Shown: positions 1-6,127, counted from the first letter of the stretch. The stretch is 9,907 bases of DNA from Deltaproteobacteria bacterium (GCA_030631875.1 DAOVKH010000046.1:1-9907); one strand, 5' to 3'. Numbers and translations are program-made. Notes: generated by a model from the sequence alone, not told the origin.

Positions 1-1
1 C

Positions 2-769
2 CGTAAGACCTGGAAGGGCGACGGAGTATTCGCCTCTACACTTGAGGCCATGGATAAGCTCAAGGGCTACGAAGGTTATAACGTAATATGTACGGTAACT
101 AAGACGAACGTGTCGCAGTTGACGAAGATGGTCGAGTTCTTCCACAGAGAAGAAGTTCCGGCAACGATGCTAAATATGCTCCGTTGCACATTACCCGGCT
201 CGCGCGAGATGAAACCATCTGACCCGTTGGCGGCTCGCCACTTTATAGCCGCGCTTGAACGTACCCACGAACTCTATAAAGAGACCGGCCGTAAGTTGGT
301 CGTCGTAAACTTCGCCAATATTCTGATAAGTATTCTCGCACCGACGGCCAGACGCCTGATGTGTGACATCTCACCATGCGGCGGTGGCAGAGCATTCTTC
401 GCCTTAGCTCCAGACGGCGGCCTTTATCCGTGTAGTGAGTTCATTGGGTTGCCTGAGTTCAGAGGCGGCAATCTATTCAAGGACAAAATAGAGAAGGTAT
501 TAAAGTCCGAACCATTCATGAAGGTCATTGAACGTAAGGTCGAGGATATAGACGGTTGCAGGGATTGTGCTATACGACACTTCTGTGGCTCGCCGTGTCC
601 GGCCGAGGCCCATGAGATGAACGGATCTATGAAAGAAATAGGTGCATTCTGCGAGTTCTATGAGGAGCAGGCTCGCTTCGCATTCAGGCTCATAGCCGAC
701 GGCCTGGCAGATGACTACCTGTGGGACGGCTGGGACAAAGGCACGAAGACGACCTTTAATATGGCATAG
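2..769 (+). CDS. Radical SAM/SPASM domain protein, C-terminal part (5' truncated)
   Basis: The frame is open from the window edge to a TAG at 767-769, so the gene begins outside and the first ATG at 50 is internal. The visible 255 residues hold an auxiliary-cluster (SPASM-type) domain with eight cysteines at visible residues 121, 126, 144, 186, 189, 195, 199 and 217, including the typical DGGLYPCSEF turn and a CRDCAIRHFCGSPC cluster. In this family these cysteines bind one or two extra [4Fe-4S] clusters, while the S-adenosylmethionine-cleaving CxxxCxxC lies in the missing N-terminal half. Such enzymes usually modify ribosomally made peptides or mature a partner enzyme, in the cytoplasm. The overall feel recalls peptide-modifying maturases such as the CbpB type, but that is recollection and unproven. 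No precursor-peptide ORF is visible downstream; the next gene converges 48 bp away. The SPASM call is firm and the substrate is unknown. Confidence 0.85.
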   Translation, partial: RKTWKGDGVFASTLEAMDKLKGYEGYNVICTVTKTNVSQLTKMVEFFHREEVPATMLNMLRCTLPGSREMKPSDPLAARHFIAALERTHELYKETGRKLVVVNFANILISILAPTARRLMCDISPCGGGRAFFALAPDGGLYPCSEFIGLPEFRGGNLFKDKIEKVLKSEPFMKVIERKVEDIDGCRDCAIRHFCGSPCPAEAHEMNGSMKEIGAFCEFYEEQARFAFRLIADGLADDYLWDGWDKGTKTTFNMA

Positions 770-817
770 GTGCGTGCCGTTCATAGAAGAATCCTAAAAA
801 AGTTATTCAACAAATCC

Positions 818-1228
818 TCATTTGTGCGGCGATAGAGCCACATCGCCGTACTTTTCGCTAACGACATTACCTACTACATCGTATAGCTCTTTCACTGTAA
901 AGGGTTTTTTAAGTAACGCGTCCGCGCCTATCTCATGACAATCCGTGCATGCCGCCGATCCGCTACAGGTAGAAGTTATGGCAAGTATCGGCGTGCCACT
1001 GTGCCTTGGTATTTCTTTAATCCTCTTGGCCAGAGGCAGGCCGTCCATAGGAGGCATATGCGCGCCTGTGATTATGAGCATGGGCTTTACTCCGTGTGTC
1101 AGCATGAATATGGCGTCTACCGCGTTGTGTGCCTCATCTATATGGTCGTATCCAACGGCATTGAGCGCTAAGGAGACTATCTTTCTCATAAATGGCGTGT
1201 CATCTACTATAAGTATGGTATCAGCCAT
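818..1228 (-). CDS. CheY-like receiver protein lacking the phosphoacceptor Asp
   Basis: This is a 136-residue single receiver (REC) domain with no output domain, the usual CheY size. The fold landmarks are an acidic pair D9-D10, the conserved Thr85 and a Lys108-Pro109 pair. The normal phosphorylation site is changed: the strand-3 motif reads LIITGAHMPPMDG, so Gly55 (codon GGC at 1064-1066) stands where Asp is expected. Phosphotransfer to this site should be impossible, so it may act as a phosphorylation-independent binding domain or be a decaying paralog. The helix-4 region holds Cys88, Cys94, Cys97 and His98, forming a CxxCH motif that is odd for a receiver. There is no signal peptide, so the protein is cytoplasmic. 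The start is ATG with AAAGG about 7 nt upstream. It begins 10 nt after the upstream membrane-protein gene stops, consistent with one transcript. The REC assignment is firm; the role is inferred. Confidence 0.88.
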   Translation of the reverse strand: MADTILIVDDTPFMRKIVSLALNAVGYDHIDEAHNAVDAIFMLTHGVKPMLIITGAHMPPMDGLPLAKRIKEIPRHSGTPILAITSTCSGSAACTDCHEIGADALLKKPFTVKELYDVVGNVVSEKYGDVALSPHK

Positions 1229-1238
1229 GGCTTGCCTT

Positions 1239-2111
1239 TCATCCTTCAGGGATATTGTTATCTGTCGGGTCTTCTCTCTTAAGTCTCTTTAGCGCGGTGG
1301 CCTTATTATCGATTATGCGATCTATGGCTGAGGGCATTGAGTCGCTGATTAGTCTTAGACGAGTTATCGATGCCTCTACGCGCCTGAGGTATTGCCGTGT
1401 ATCTTTCGGAAGCTCTACCGCTTCGATAGTCTCTATATTGGCCTTCACATCAGAGGCGAGCCTCTTTAATAGTTGCCTGCCTTTCATAGAGATTAAAGTA
1501 ATTCTACTTATCTCTTCTGACAGCACGCGTTGAGCTTTATCTGTAGAGGTGGCAAGCGGGTGCTGACGTTGGTTAAGGCAACTCGTTTGAAGTGCTATAT
1601 AGGCTGTATTTGTCTCCATTGAAGAGATGTTCTCCGTAATCTCGCTTAGAGAGAGCCTCCTTAGCGAATTGTCTGAGTCGGGGCGATTGGTTGGGGTAGA
1701 GCCTTCTGAGGAGAGTGTCAGTATGTGGGTGATGGCCTCTCTTACGATTAGCTCGACCTGTGCTAAGAGCTCGCTCAGTTGTTCTGTGACCATAGTGATA
1801 GTCAGTTCTTCTTTATTAGCCGTTTGCGGTATTGATATTTCAGCTGTCTTTTTGTCGAAGTTATAGTGTTTCGGGTCTAAGTCTCGTGGCTGGAGGTTAC
1901 TTGCCTTATGGTTGGAGTAGTCGTTCTCCATGGTCTCTTGGTTATCCTTGTTGGCAAAGATAATTATCGCTACACCAATTATCAATAGGTAGTAGGAGAT
2001 TATATTATCCTCACTCGGGATTATAGTGAGGCCGATCAGGGCTGAAAATATTATGATGCTCAGCGTTGATCTTGATATGGTGTGGTTGCCGTTATTCATT
2101 TTATGCTCCAT
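1239..2111 (-). CDS. Membrane-anchored helical protein, possibly a diverged chemoreceptor-like signalling protein
   Basis: I do not recognise a named family. The 290-residue product has a short basic N-terminus, two hydrophobic segments at about residues 16-31 and 38-53 that should form a membrane hairpin, a polar linker (about 54-100), then an almost wholly helical cytoplasmic tail with heptad-like hydrophobics (about 104-135 and 155-275). Residues 172-205 contain IALQTSCLN and later VLSEEISRI, which faintly recall the IAxQTNLLALN and ADEVRKLA parts of the chemoreceptor (MCP) signalling hairpin. The spacing is about four residues short and the AARAGE tip is absent, so this may be chance or a decayed MCP tip. 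There is no HAMP or sensor domain. The ATG has AGGAG at a 6-nt spacing. The gene lies between a LuxR-type regulator and a CheY-like receiver in the same orientation, which suggests a signalling role. The coding call is good; the function is unknown. Confidence 0.75.
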   Translation of the reverse strand: MEHKMNNGNHTISRSTLSIIIFSALIGLTIIPSEDNIISYYLLIIGVAIIIFANKDNQETMENDYSNHKASNLQPRDLDPKHYNFDKKTAEISIPQTANKEELTITMVTEQLSELLAQVELIVREAITHILTLSSEGSTPTNRPDSDNSLRRLSLSEITENISSMETNTAYIALQTSCLNQRQHPLATSTDKAQRVLSEEISRITLISMKGRQLLKRLASDVKANIETIEAVELPKDTRQYLRRVEASITRLRLISDSMPSAIDRIIDNKATALKRLKREDPTDNNIPEG

Positions 2112-2117
2112 TTGTCT

Positions 2118-2122
2118 CTCCT
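2118..2122 (-). promoter_or_regulatory. Ribosome binding site fixing the start of the membrane-protein gene
   Basis: The minus strand reads AGGAG six bases before the ATG at 2111. This favours the first Met over a second in-frame Met at residue 5. The A of the motif is shared with the TGA stop of a possible 22-codon ORF (2190-2122), an arrangement that would allow translational coupling if that ORF is translated. Confidence 0.6.
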
Positions 2123-2240
2123 CACGACGGCGCAGATACCTCTTCTTTGAGCCTTATACTTAGTTTAGCCCTTCTTCTTAAGAGAGCCATCGGGTGAATG
2201 GTGTATTTTTATAGCTCTGTGAAGTTTGTCTGAGGCGGCA

Positions 2241-2885
2241 TTACGCGAGGTTGTTCTTGAGTGCTATCCTCACGAGTGTTGCTGCGCTATGGGCATTAAG
2301 TTTCCTCATGAGGTTAGAGCGATGCGTCTTTACCGTATGTACTGAGATGCAGAGTTCTTTGGCGACATCTTCACTTTTAAGTCCATGGGCTATGAGTTCC
2401 AGCACTTCTCTCTCTCTGGTGGTCAGTGTTGTAAGCGGGCTCTCGCCAGGCTCTGCCTCTTCTTCAACGACACAGGTCAATATCTTTGAAACTCCGCCGC
2501 GGCTCGCGTAGCGCCGACCTTCAATAACGCTTTTGATTGAGTTAAGGACTTCGTCTCTTCCTGAACCTTTAAGCAGATAGCCCATGGCTCCGGCCTGAAA
2601 GGCGTTTAGAATGTAGCGCCCGTCATCGCAGGTCGAAAGCATTATGACACTTGTATTGGGAGATTCTTTGACGATACGTCTTGTGACCTCAATGGCGTCT
2701 ATCTTGGTGATATTTATATCGAGAAGGACTATGTCGGGGCTCTCTCTCTTGACGAAGTCGAGGGCCTTGAGGCCGTCTCCTGTCTCGCACGCAACATCAT
2801 ATGAAGCTTCCGTCGAGACGATGCTCTTTAGTCCTTGAGCTATCAACGGATAATCAACGGCCAATAGTATCTTAATGGTATTCAC
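2241..2885 (-). CDS. LuxR/NarL-family DNA-binding response regulator
   Basis: This 214-residue transcription regulator matches the usual NarL/FixJ length. Residues 1-125 form a receiver domain with Asp11, phosphoacceptor Asp56 (in DIVLLDIN), Ser84 and Lys105. Residues 151-212 form a LuxR-type helix-turn-helix, with LTTREREVLELIAHG and the recognition-helix region SVHTVKTHRSNLMRKL. Phosphorylation by an unidentified kinase should drive dimerisation and promoter binding. The receiver departs from consensus: the first acidic residue of the Mg-binding pair is Val10 (AVDY instead of ADDH), and the usual MP and DG after the phosphosite are IT and DA. It could therefore be weakly phosphorylated. The start codon is GTG, supported by GGAGG 11 nt upstream, and no better in-frame start is seen. 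No sensor kinase gene is adjacent. It is followed 129 bp later by the membrane-protein and CheY-like genes, which it may or may not regulate. Confidence 0.95.
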   Translation of the reverse strand: MNTIKILLAVDYPLIAQGLKSIVSTEASYDVACETGDGLKALDFVKRESPDIVLLDINITKIDAIEVTRRIVKESPNTSVIMLSTCDDGRYILNAFQAGAMGYLLKGSGRDEVLNSIKSVIEGRRYASRGGVSKILTCVVEEEAEPGESPLTTLTTREREVLELIAHGLKSEDVAKELCISVHTVKTHRSNLMRKLNAHSAATLVRIALKNNLA

Positions 2886-3088
2886 CTTTTAGAGAGCCTC
2901 CGTATGTTTTTATAAGTATTTAAATTACGGATACGTCCGACGCGTAAGCGCTGTAGGTGAGTTTCTTAAGCCTTGGTGTGATTCGTAATCAAAGAGTATA
3001 AAATAGTAGGTCGTCTTGCGGGGTCTCTGCAGGGTGTTTGCCTATGTTAAGAGTATAGCCTAAAAAAAATGTCTTGCAGGACGGGTAG
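2886..3088. other. Gene-free stretch upstream of the response regulator
   Basis: With the terminator beside it, this is part of a 290-bp gap without a credible ORF on either strand; ATG-initiated frames are all very short. It should hold the promoter of the LuxR-type gene. On the minus strand a TATAAA-like -10 lies at about 2908-2913, but I see no convincing -35 at the right distance. An imperfect palindrome CGGATACGTCCG at 2928-2939 sits just upstream of that position and could be an operator. An eight-A run at 3062-3069 reads as T8 on the minus strand, right after the near-palindrome GTCCTGCAAGAC, and may be a second weak terminator. Confidence 0.4.
2897..2901 (-). promoter_or_regulatory. 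Ribosome binding site supporting a GTG start
   Basis: The minus strand carries a perfect GGAGG 11 bases before the GTG at 2885. The spacing is at the long end of normal, but the motif is the only good Shine-Dalgarno in the region and supports the GTG start of the response regulator. Confidence 0.55.
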
Positions 3089-3128
3089 AAAAAAGCTCGG
3101 CTATATTTAGAATATAGCCGAGCTTTTT
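3089..3128 (-). terminator. Intrinsic terminator of the J-domain gene
   Basis: A perfect inverted repeat has a 13-bp core (3095-3107 paired with 3111-3123) with a 3-nt loop, extended by A:T pairs to 18 bp. On the minus strand the GC-rich base of the stem is followed by six T, the classic Rho-independent form. It lies 48 bp beyond the stop codon of the gene at 3176-4585. On the plus strand it ends in five T and could also work in that direction, but no plus-strand gene reads into it. It should insulate the LuxR-regulator transcript from the J-domain gene. Confidence 0.9.
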
Positions 3129-3175
3129 GGTCGAAGTGCTGTAGGCGCCGGTAGCGGGTTTAGCCGTGCGAATGG

Positions 3176-4585
3176 TTATTTACTGAAGAGTTTTTTGAAT
3201 AGCCCCTTATTATTCTCGACCTTCCTGGTGATGACCCTTATTTCACGTTGAGCTTCATCGAGCGTTGAGTCATACTTAAGGGCTTGGTTTTGCTCTTTGA
3301 GCGCGCCTTCAAAGTCTTCCTCGGCCCTCATTATAGCACCTATGAAGTAGTGCGCTATGGCTATCTTTTCGTTCATATCAAGGGCCTTGAGAATATGTTC
3401 TTTGGCGGTGATTGTATCTTCTTCAGACTTGCCCGGTTTATTGAAGGCGGCCCAACCCATGTAGGCGTGGCTCTCGGCATCTTCAGGGTGAAGCTCTACG
3501 GCCTTGGAGAAGCACTCAAGTGCCGCGGCATAGTTACCAAAGCTAAGGCATGTCTGTCCTTTTTTGAATTCCATCTCAGCGAAGAGAACCTTGTCTATAC
3601 TCAAAGAGTCCTCTTTCGCTGCCGAGTTCTGTGTTGCGGCCCTGCCGCCGCCGAGGCTTTTTTCATACTCTTCTTTGAGCGTTGTATCTGTCAGGACCTT
3701 GCACGCGTCATCTATGAGCGAGAATATCCTGTGTGAGTAATCCTTCACCTCAGTGCTTGAGTGTTTGTCGAAGAAGTCGGGGTGGTACTCCTTGGCGAGC
3801 TTTCTGTAAGACTTTTTAATCGTCCTTGTGTCGGTGGAACGTGATACACCGAGTACGTCGAAGTGGTCTTTCTTCTTTATCTTGTTGTAGAATTTAAGGA
3901 GCCTCTCGTAGTCTTCAGAGGTATCGGTGATATCGACGGCCCTTGCGATTAGGAGCGCGTAGGTGAGGGCGACGGCGTCTTTACCGGAACTCAATATATC
4001 CTCGATGCCGCGCCCTGAGATAGCCAGCGGAGCCGTCTTCATGCCGAAGGCATTTAGTACGTTGTCATAGAGAGTCGTCTTCTTGAAGAATTTGCCGCAA
4101 AAGGCCGCAAGCTCTTTCTCTATATCTTCGAGTATATTACGATTCCCTTCGAGTATTATATCGGTAAGGCTTTCGTCCATTGTCGTAAACTTCTTTACGT
4201 CATCTGCCTTGAAGTTGTACTTTGCACCCTTCCAGCCAAAGAGGTTTACTATGCGAGCCTTTAGCTGAAGGTCGAGTACTTCGCCCATACCCTCTTCGTT
4301 CAAGAGACCCATCTCAAGGAGGACTATACCTTGTTGCTTATTCTCTTTTTTCATGCGTCTAAGGGATTCTTCGCAGTCGGCGAGGGATATCTTACCGGAG
4401 CTTACGAGAATGCGCCCAAAGCATTCATTGAGGAGGTTTGAGATAGCGCCCACAGGGCGTCCGTGCTCAAAGTAGATTTTCTTTTGTTTCTGCCCTTTGG
4501 AGACGAGCATACTACCGGTGAAGTTCTTCTTGTGGATGTTCCACAGGTAGTAGGGGGCGGTATATTTTCCTATATCTATTGCCAT
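3176..4585 (-). CDS. DUF4388-like / J-domain / TPR protein
   Basis: This 469-residue cytoplasmic protein joins three parts. Residues about 8-150 resemble the DUF4388 (PATAN-like) domain found in signalling proteins, with the early FTGSMLVS and KKIYFEHGRPVGAISN segments typical of it. Residues about 239-310 are a J domain with the diagnostic His-Pro-Asp at 268-270, which in DnaJ proteins stimulates the ATPase of an Hsp70 (DnaK) partner. Residues about 336-441 form TPR repeats (for example NYAAALECFSKAVELHPED), a protein-binding scaffold. The Gly/Phe and zinc-finger regions of true DnaJ are absent, so this is a specialised co-chaperone-like adaptor and not the general chaperone. The ATG at 4585 lacks a clear Shine-Dalgarno sequence. 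It is transcribed alone from the divergent AT-rich region and ends at a strong hairpin. J and TPR calls are firm; the N-terminal domain name is from recollection and the client is unknown. Confidence 0.9.
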   Translation of the reverse strand: MAIDIGKYTAPYYLWNIHKKNFTGSMLVSKGQKQKKIYFEHGRPVGAISNLLNECFGRILVSSGKISLADCEESLRRMKKENKQQGIVLLEMGLLNEEGMGEVLDLQLKARIVNLFGWKGAKYNFKADDVKKFTTMDESLTDIILEGNRNILEDIEKELAAFCGKFFKKTTLYDNVLNAFGMKTAPLAISGRGIEDILSSGKDAVALTYALLIARAVDITDTSEDYERLLKFYNKIKKKDHFDVLGVSRSTDTRTIKKSYRKLAKEYHPDFFDKHSSTEVKDYSHRIFSLIDDACKVLTDTTLKEEYEKSLGGGRAATQNSAAKEDSLSIDKVLFAEMEFKKGQTCLSFGNYAAALECFSKAVELHPEDAESHAYMGWAAFNKPGKSEEDTITAKEHILKALDMNEKIAIAHYFIGAIMRAEEDFEGALKEQNQALKYDSTLDEAQREIRVITRKVENNKGLFKKLFSK

Positions 4586-4874
4586 CTGCCAAACTTTCTT
4601 ATTGGTTAATAAATAGCGGCATTCCTCTGCCTATTCAAGAGGTTATGATTTACATATCTTATTATTTTGCCCTTATTACGGCCAATAATCAAGGTATAAA
4701 TAAGGAGTATCGCTGTCTCGATAAAAACCCTTTAATAATAGGTGCTTACGGCTCATCAATCTTTTATATTTTATATAGGGATATCTGTTGAAGTAGGGAA
4801 GCTCTACTTTGTTCTTTCTGCTTGACCGCACGTATATAATTTAATAAAATTTAATACTTAGGGGTACTTCAGCT
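4586..4874. other. AT-rich divergent intergenic region
   Basis: This 289-bp gap separates the divergent J-domain and REC-PilZ genes and is clearly more AT-rich than its flanks. It should carry promoters for both. For the minus gene, a TTGATT with CAAAAT 17 bp downstream is a weak candidate (about 4663-4691). The palindrome-like TTATT-N6-AATAA at 4673-4688 overlaps it and could bind a regulator. A 6-bp inverted repeat (AAGTAG at 4791-4796, CTACTT at 4804-4809) with a 7-nt loop lies just upstream of the plus-strand promoter. An open frame at 4579-4791 on the plus strand looks like chance. Confidence 0.5.
4822..4850 (+). promoter_or_regulatory. Predicted sigma-70-type promoter of the REC-PilZ gene
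   Basis: TTGACC at 4822-4827 and TAAAAT at 4845-4850 are separated by exactly 17 bp, each one base off the sigma-70 consensus. Transcription would start near 4857, just ahead of the AGGGG ribosome binding site (4860-4864) and the ATG at 4875. A perfect TATAAT at 4835-4840 overlaps the spacer but has only a poor -35 (TTCTTT), so it is a second, less likely choice. Prediction from sequence only. Confidence 0.6.
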
Positions 4875-5630
4875 ATGATAATAAAAAAACCGGCTAATAT
4901 TCTGCTCGCCGATGACAGCCTCTTCTGTAGAGCAAAGCTAAGCGACATCCTCTTGGACGGCGGCCATCAGGTGACCTTTGCCTTTGACGGTGCAGGCGTT
5001 ATAGATGAGGTAGGGAGAAGTAGTGCCGACGGTATTGACATGCTTCTTTTAGATCTTCAGATGCCGCACGTAGGCGGCTTCAGGGTGCTTGAGTGGATGA
5101 AGGAGAACGGGTATGTAGGCAAGTTCCCTATCGTCTGCATAATGAGTGCTCGTGAATCAAGGGAGACGTCAAAGCGCCTGGCCAAGGACTATGGTGTTGG
5201 AGAGATTCTCTCAAAAGAATTTACCCACAAAGAAGTTATGGCCGTAGTGAATAAGCACCTATATCCAAGTAAAGATAGCTCAAGGAGAGAGTACCGTATG
5301 CCCGTTAACCTCTCGACGGAATTTAAGTCGGGGCTATGTAAGCACGGCGGTGCGATATTGAATATAAGCCAGACTGGGTTATTCCTCCAGACAAAGCTAA
5401 AGTTGCTCGCAGGCACGCTGATAAGCCTTGAGTTCACCTTGCCGGATTCTATTAAAGGGGAAGATGTTATAGTCAATGCCAGGGGAGAGGTGATGTGGTC
5501 GGCACTGCCCTCTGATAGCGAGAATCGTTTTGTCGGAGCAGGTATAAGGTTTAAGGGAATGAGTGTCTCGGATAAGAGGCGTATTGACGGGTACTTAGCC
5601 GTCGTTGAGCTCAGGGTTGCCGCTACTTAG
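4875..5630 (+). CDS. Receiver-PilZ fusion protein (cyclic-di-GMP-linked response regulator)
   Basis: This 251-residue two-domain protein carries residues 7-128 as a receiver with all key positions intact: Asp13-Asp14, phosphoacceptor Asp60 (LLLDLQMP), Ser91 and Lys114. Residues about 136-245 are a PilZ domain with the RREYR segment (137-141) and the NISQTG motif (163-168, fitting D/NxSxxG), the two parts that bind cyclic-di-GMP in this family. Both domains look functional, so the protein could join a phosphorelay with the second messenger, typically to control motility, surface attachment or polysaccharide output; the actual target is not visible. AGGGG lies 10 nt before the ATG. The gene has its own promoter and no adjacent kinase. 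Its 3' end overlaps the convergent rfaE2 by 8 bp, with no terminator between them. The domain calls are firm. Confidence 0.94.
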   Translation: MIIKKPANILLADDSLFCRAKLSDILLDGGHQVTFAFDGAGVIDEVGRSSADGIDMLLLDLQMPHVGGFRVLEWMKENGYVGKFPIVCIMSARESRETSKRLAKDYGVGEILSKEFTHKEVMAVVNKHLYPSKDSSRREYRMPVNLSTEFKSGLCKHGGAILNISQTGLFLQTKLKLLAGTLISLEFTLPDSIKGEDVIVNARGEVMWSALPSDSENRFVGAGIRFKGMSVSDKRRIDGYLAVVELRVAAT

Positions 5631-6090
5631 CCAAGCGCGTAATCTTCTTTATTATATCTGTCGTAGAGCGCCCCTTCACGAGCCTTACACGCACTACCTT
5701 GCCTCCGGTAGATTCAACAAAATCCTGACCAACTATATTGCCGTGTCCCCAATCGGCTCCCTTTGCGAGAACCTTTGGCCGTATCGCCTCAATCAATTTT
5801 ATCGGTGTCTCTTCTTTAAAGAGTATTACGTAATCCACACTCTCGAGTGCAGAGAGTACCTCTGCGCGTTCTTTTTCTCCTACGATAGGGCGTCCCTTGC
5901 CCTTGAGTTTTTTTATGGAGGCATCACTGTTGAGTCCGACGACGAGGATGTCGCCAAGCGAGCGGGCCTTCTTCAGGTAGCGAACGTGTCCGGCATGGAT
6001 AATGTCGAAGCATCCGTTCGTGAAGACGACCTTCTTTCTCCTGCCCTTGAGCTTTTCTTTTAGACTTCTAAGCGATATGATCGTTCCCAT
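5623..6090 (-). CDS. rfaE2: D-glycero-beta-D-manno-heptose 1-phosphate adenylyltransferase (RfaE domain II)
   Basis: This stand-alone nucleotidyltransferase has 155 residues, the normal size for the separate domain II of RfaE/HldE. It transfers AMP from ATP to heptose 1-phosphate to give ADP-heptose, the precursor of lipopolysaccharide inner core, in the cytoplasm. The evidence is the FTNGCFDIIHAGHVRYL block with the HxGH nucleotide-binding motif at 32-35, the GLNSDASIKKLKGKGRPI block at 52-69 and the RSTTDII motif at 141-147. In many proteobacteria this domain is fused to a kinase; here it is separate, so the kinase gene must be elsewhere. The ATG is preceded by GGAG at a long 12-nt spacing. 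It lies 37 bp after the comF-family gene in the same direction and is probably co-transcribed. It converges with, and overlaps by 8 bp, the REC-PilZ gene. A related cytidylyltransferase is the only realistic alternative. Confidence 0.94.
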   Translation of the reverse strand: MGTIISLRSLKEKLKGRRKKVVFTNGCFDIIHAGHVRYLKKARSLGDILVVGLNSDASIKKLKGKGRPIVGEKERAEVLSALESVDYVILFKEETPIKLIEAIRPKVLAKGADWGHGNIVGQDFVESTGGKVVRVRLVKGRSTTDIIKKITRLAK

Positions 6091-6127
6091 AATCTAAGTA
6101 ATCTCCAGTAGAATCTTTTTATCATAC

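Noticed and set aside
500..784. 94-codon minus-strand open frame opposite the radical SAM gene
   Set aside because: It is an antisense shadow of a gene with clear SPASM motifs and has no recognisable domain of its own.
935..949. CxxCH taken as proof of a cytochrome c
   Set aside because: The protein is a cytoplasmic receiver fold without a signal peptide, so a c-type cytochrome is not supported; the motif is reported only as an oddity.
2993..3117. Loose repeats of AAGAGTATA / TAGAATATAG and GTCTTGC(A/G)GG in the 290-bp gap
   Set aside because: The copies are short, unevenly spaced and AT-rich; one is part of the terminator stem. There is no regular array or CRISPR-like spacing.
4579..4791. 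70-codon plus-strand open frame in the AT-rich divergent region
   Set aside because: It starts inside the first codons of the opposite gene, has no ribosome binding site, has a composition typical of translated AT-rich spacer and matches nothing I know. It is best explained as chance.
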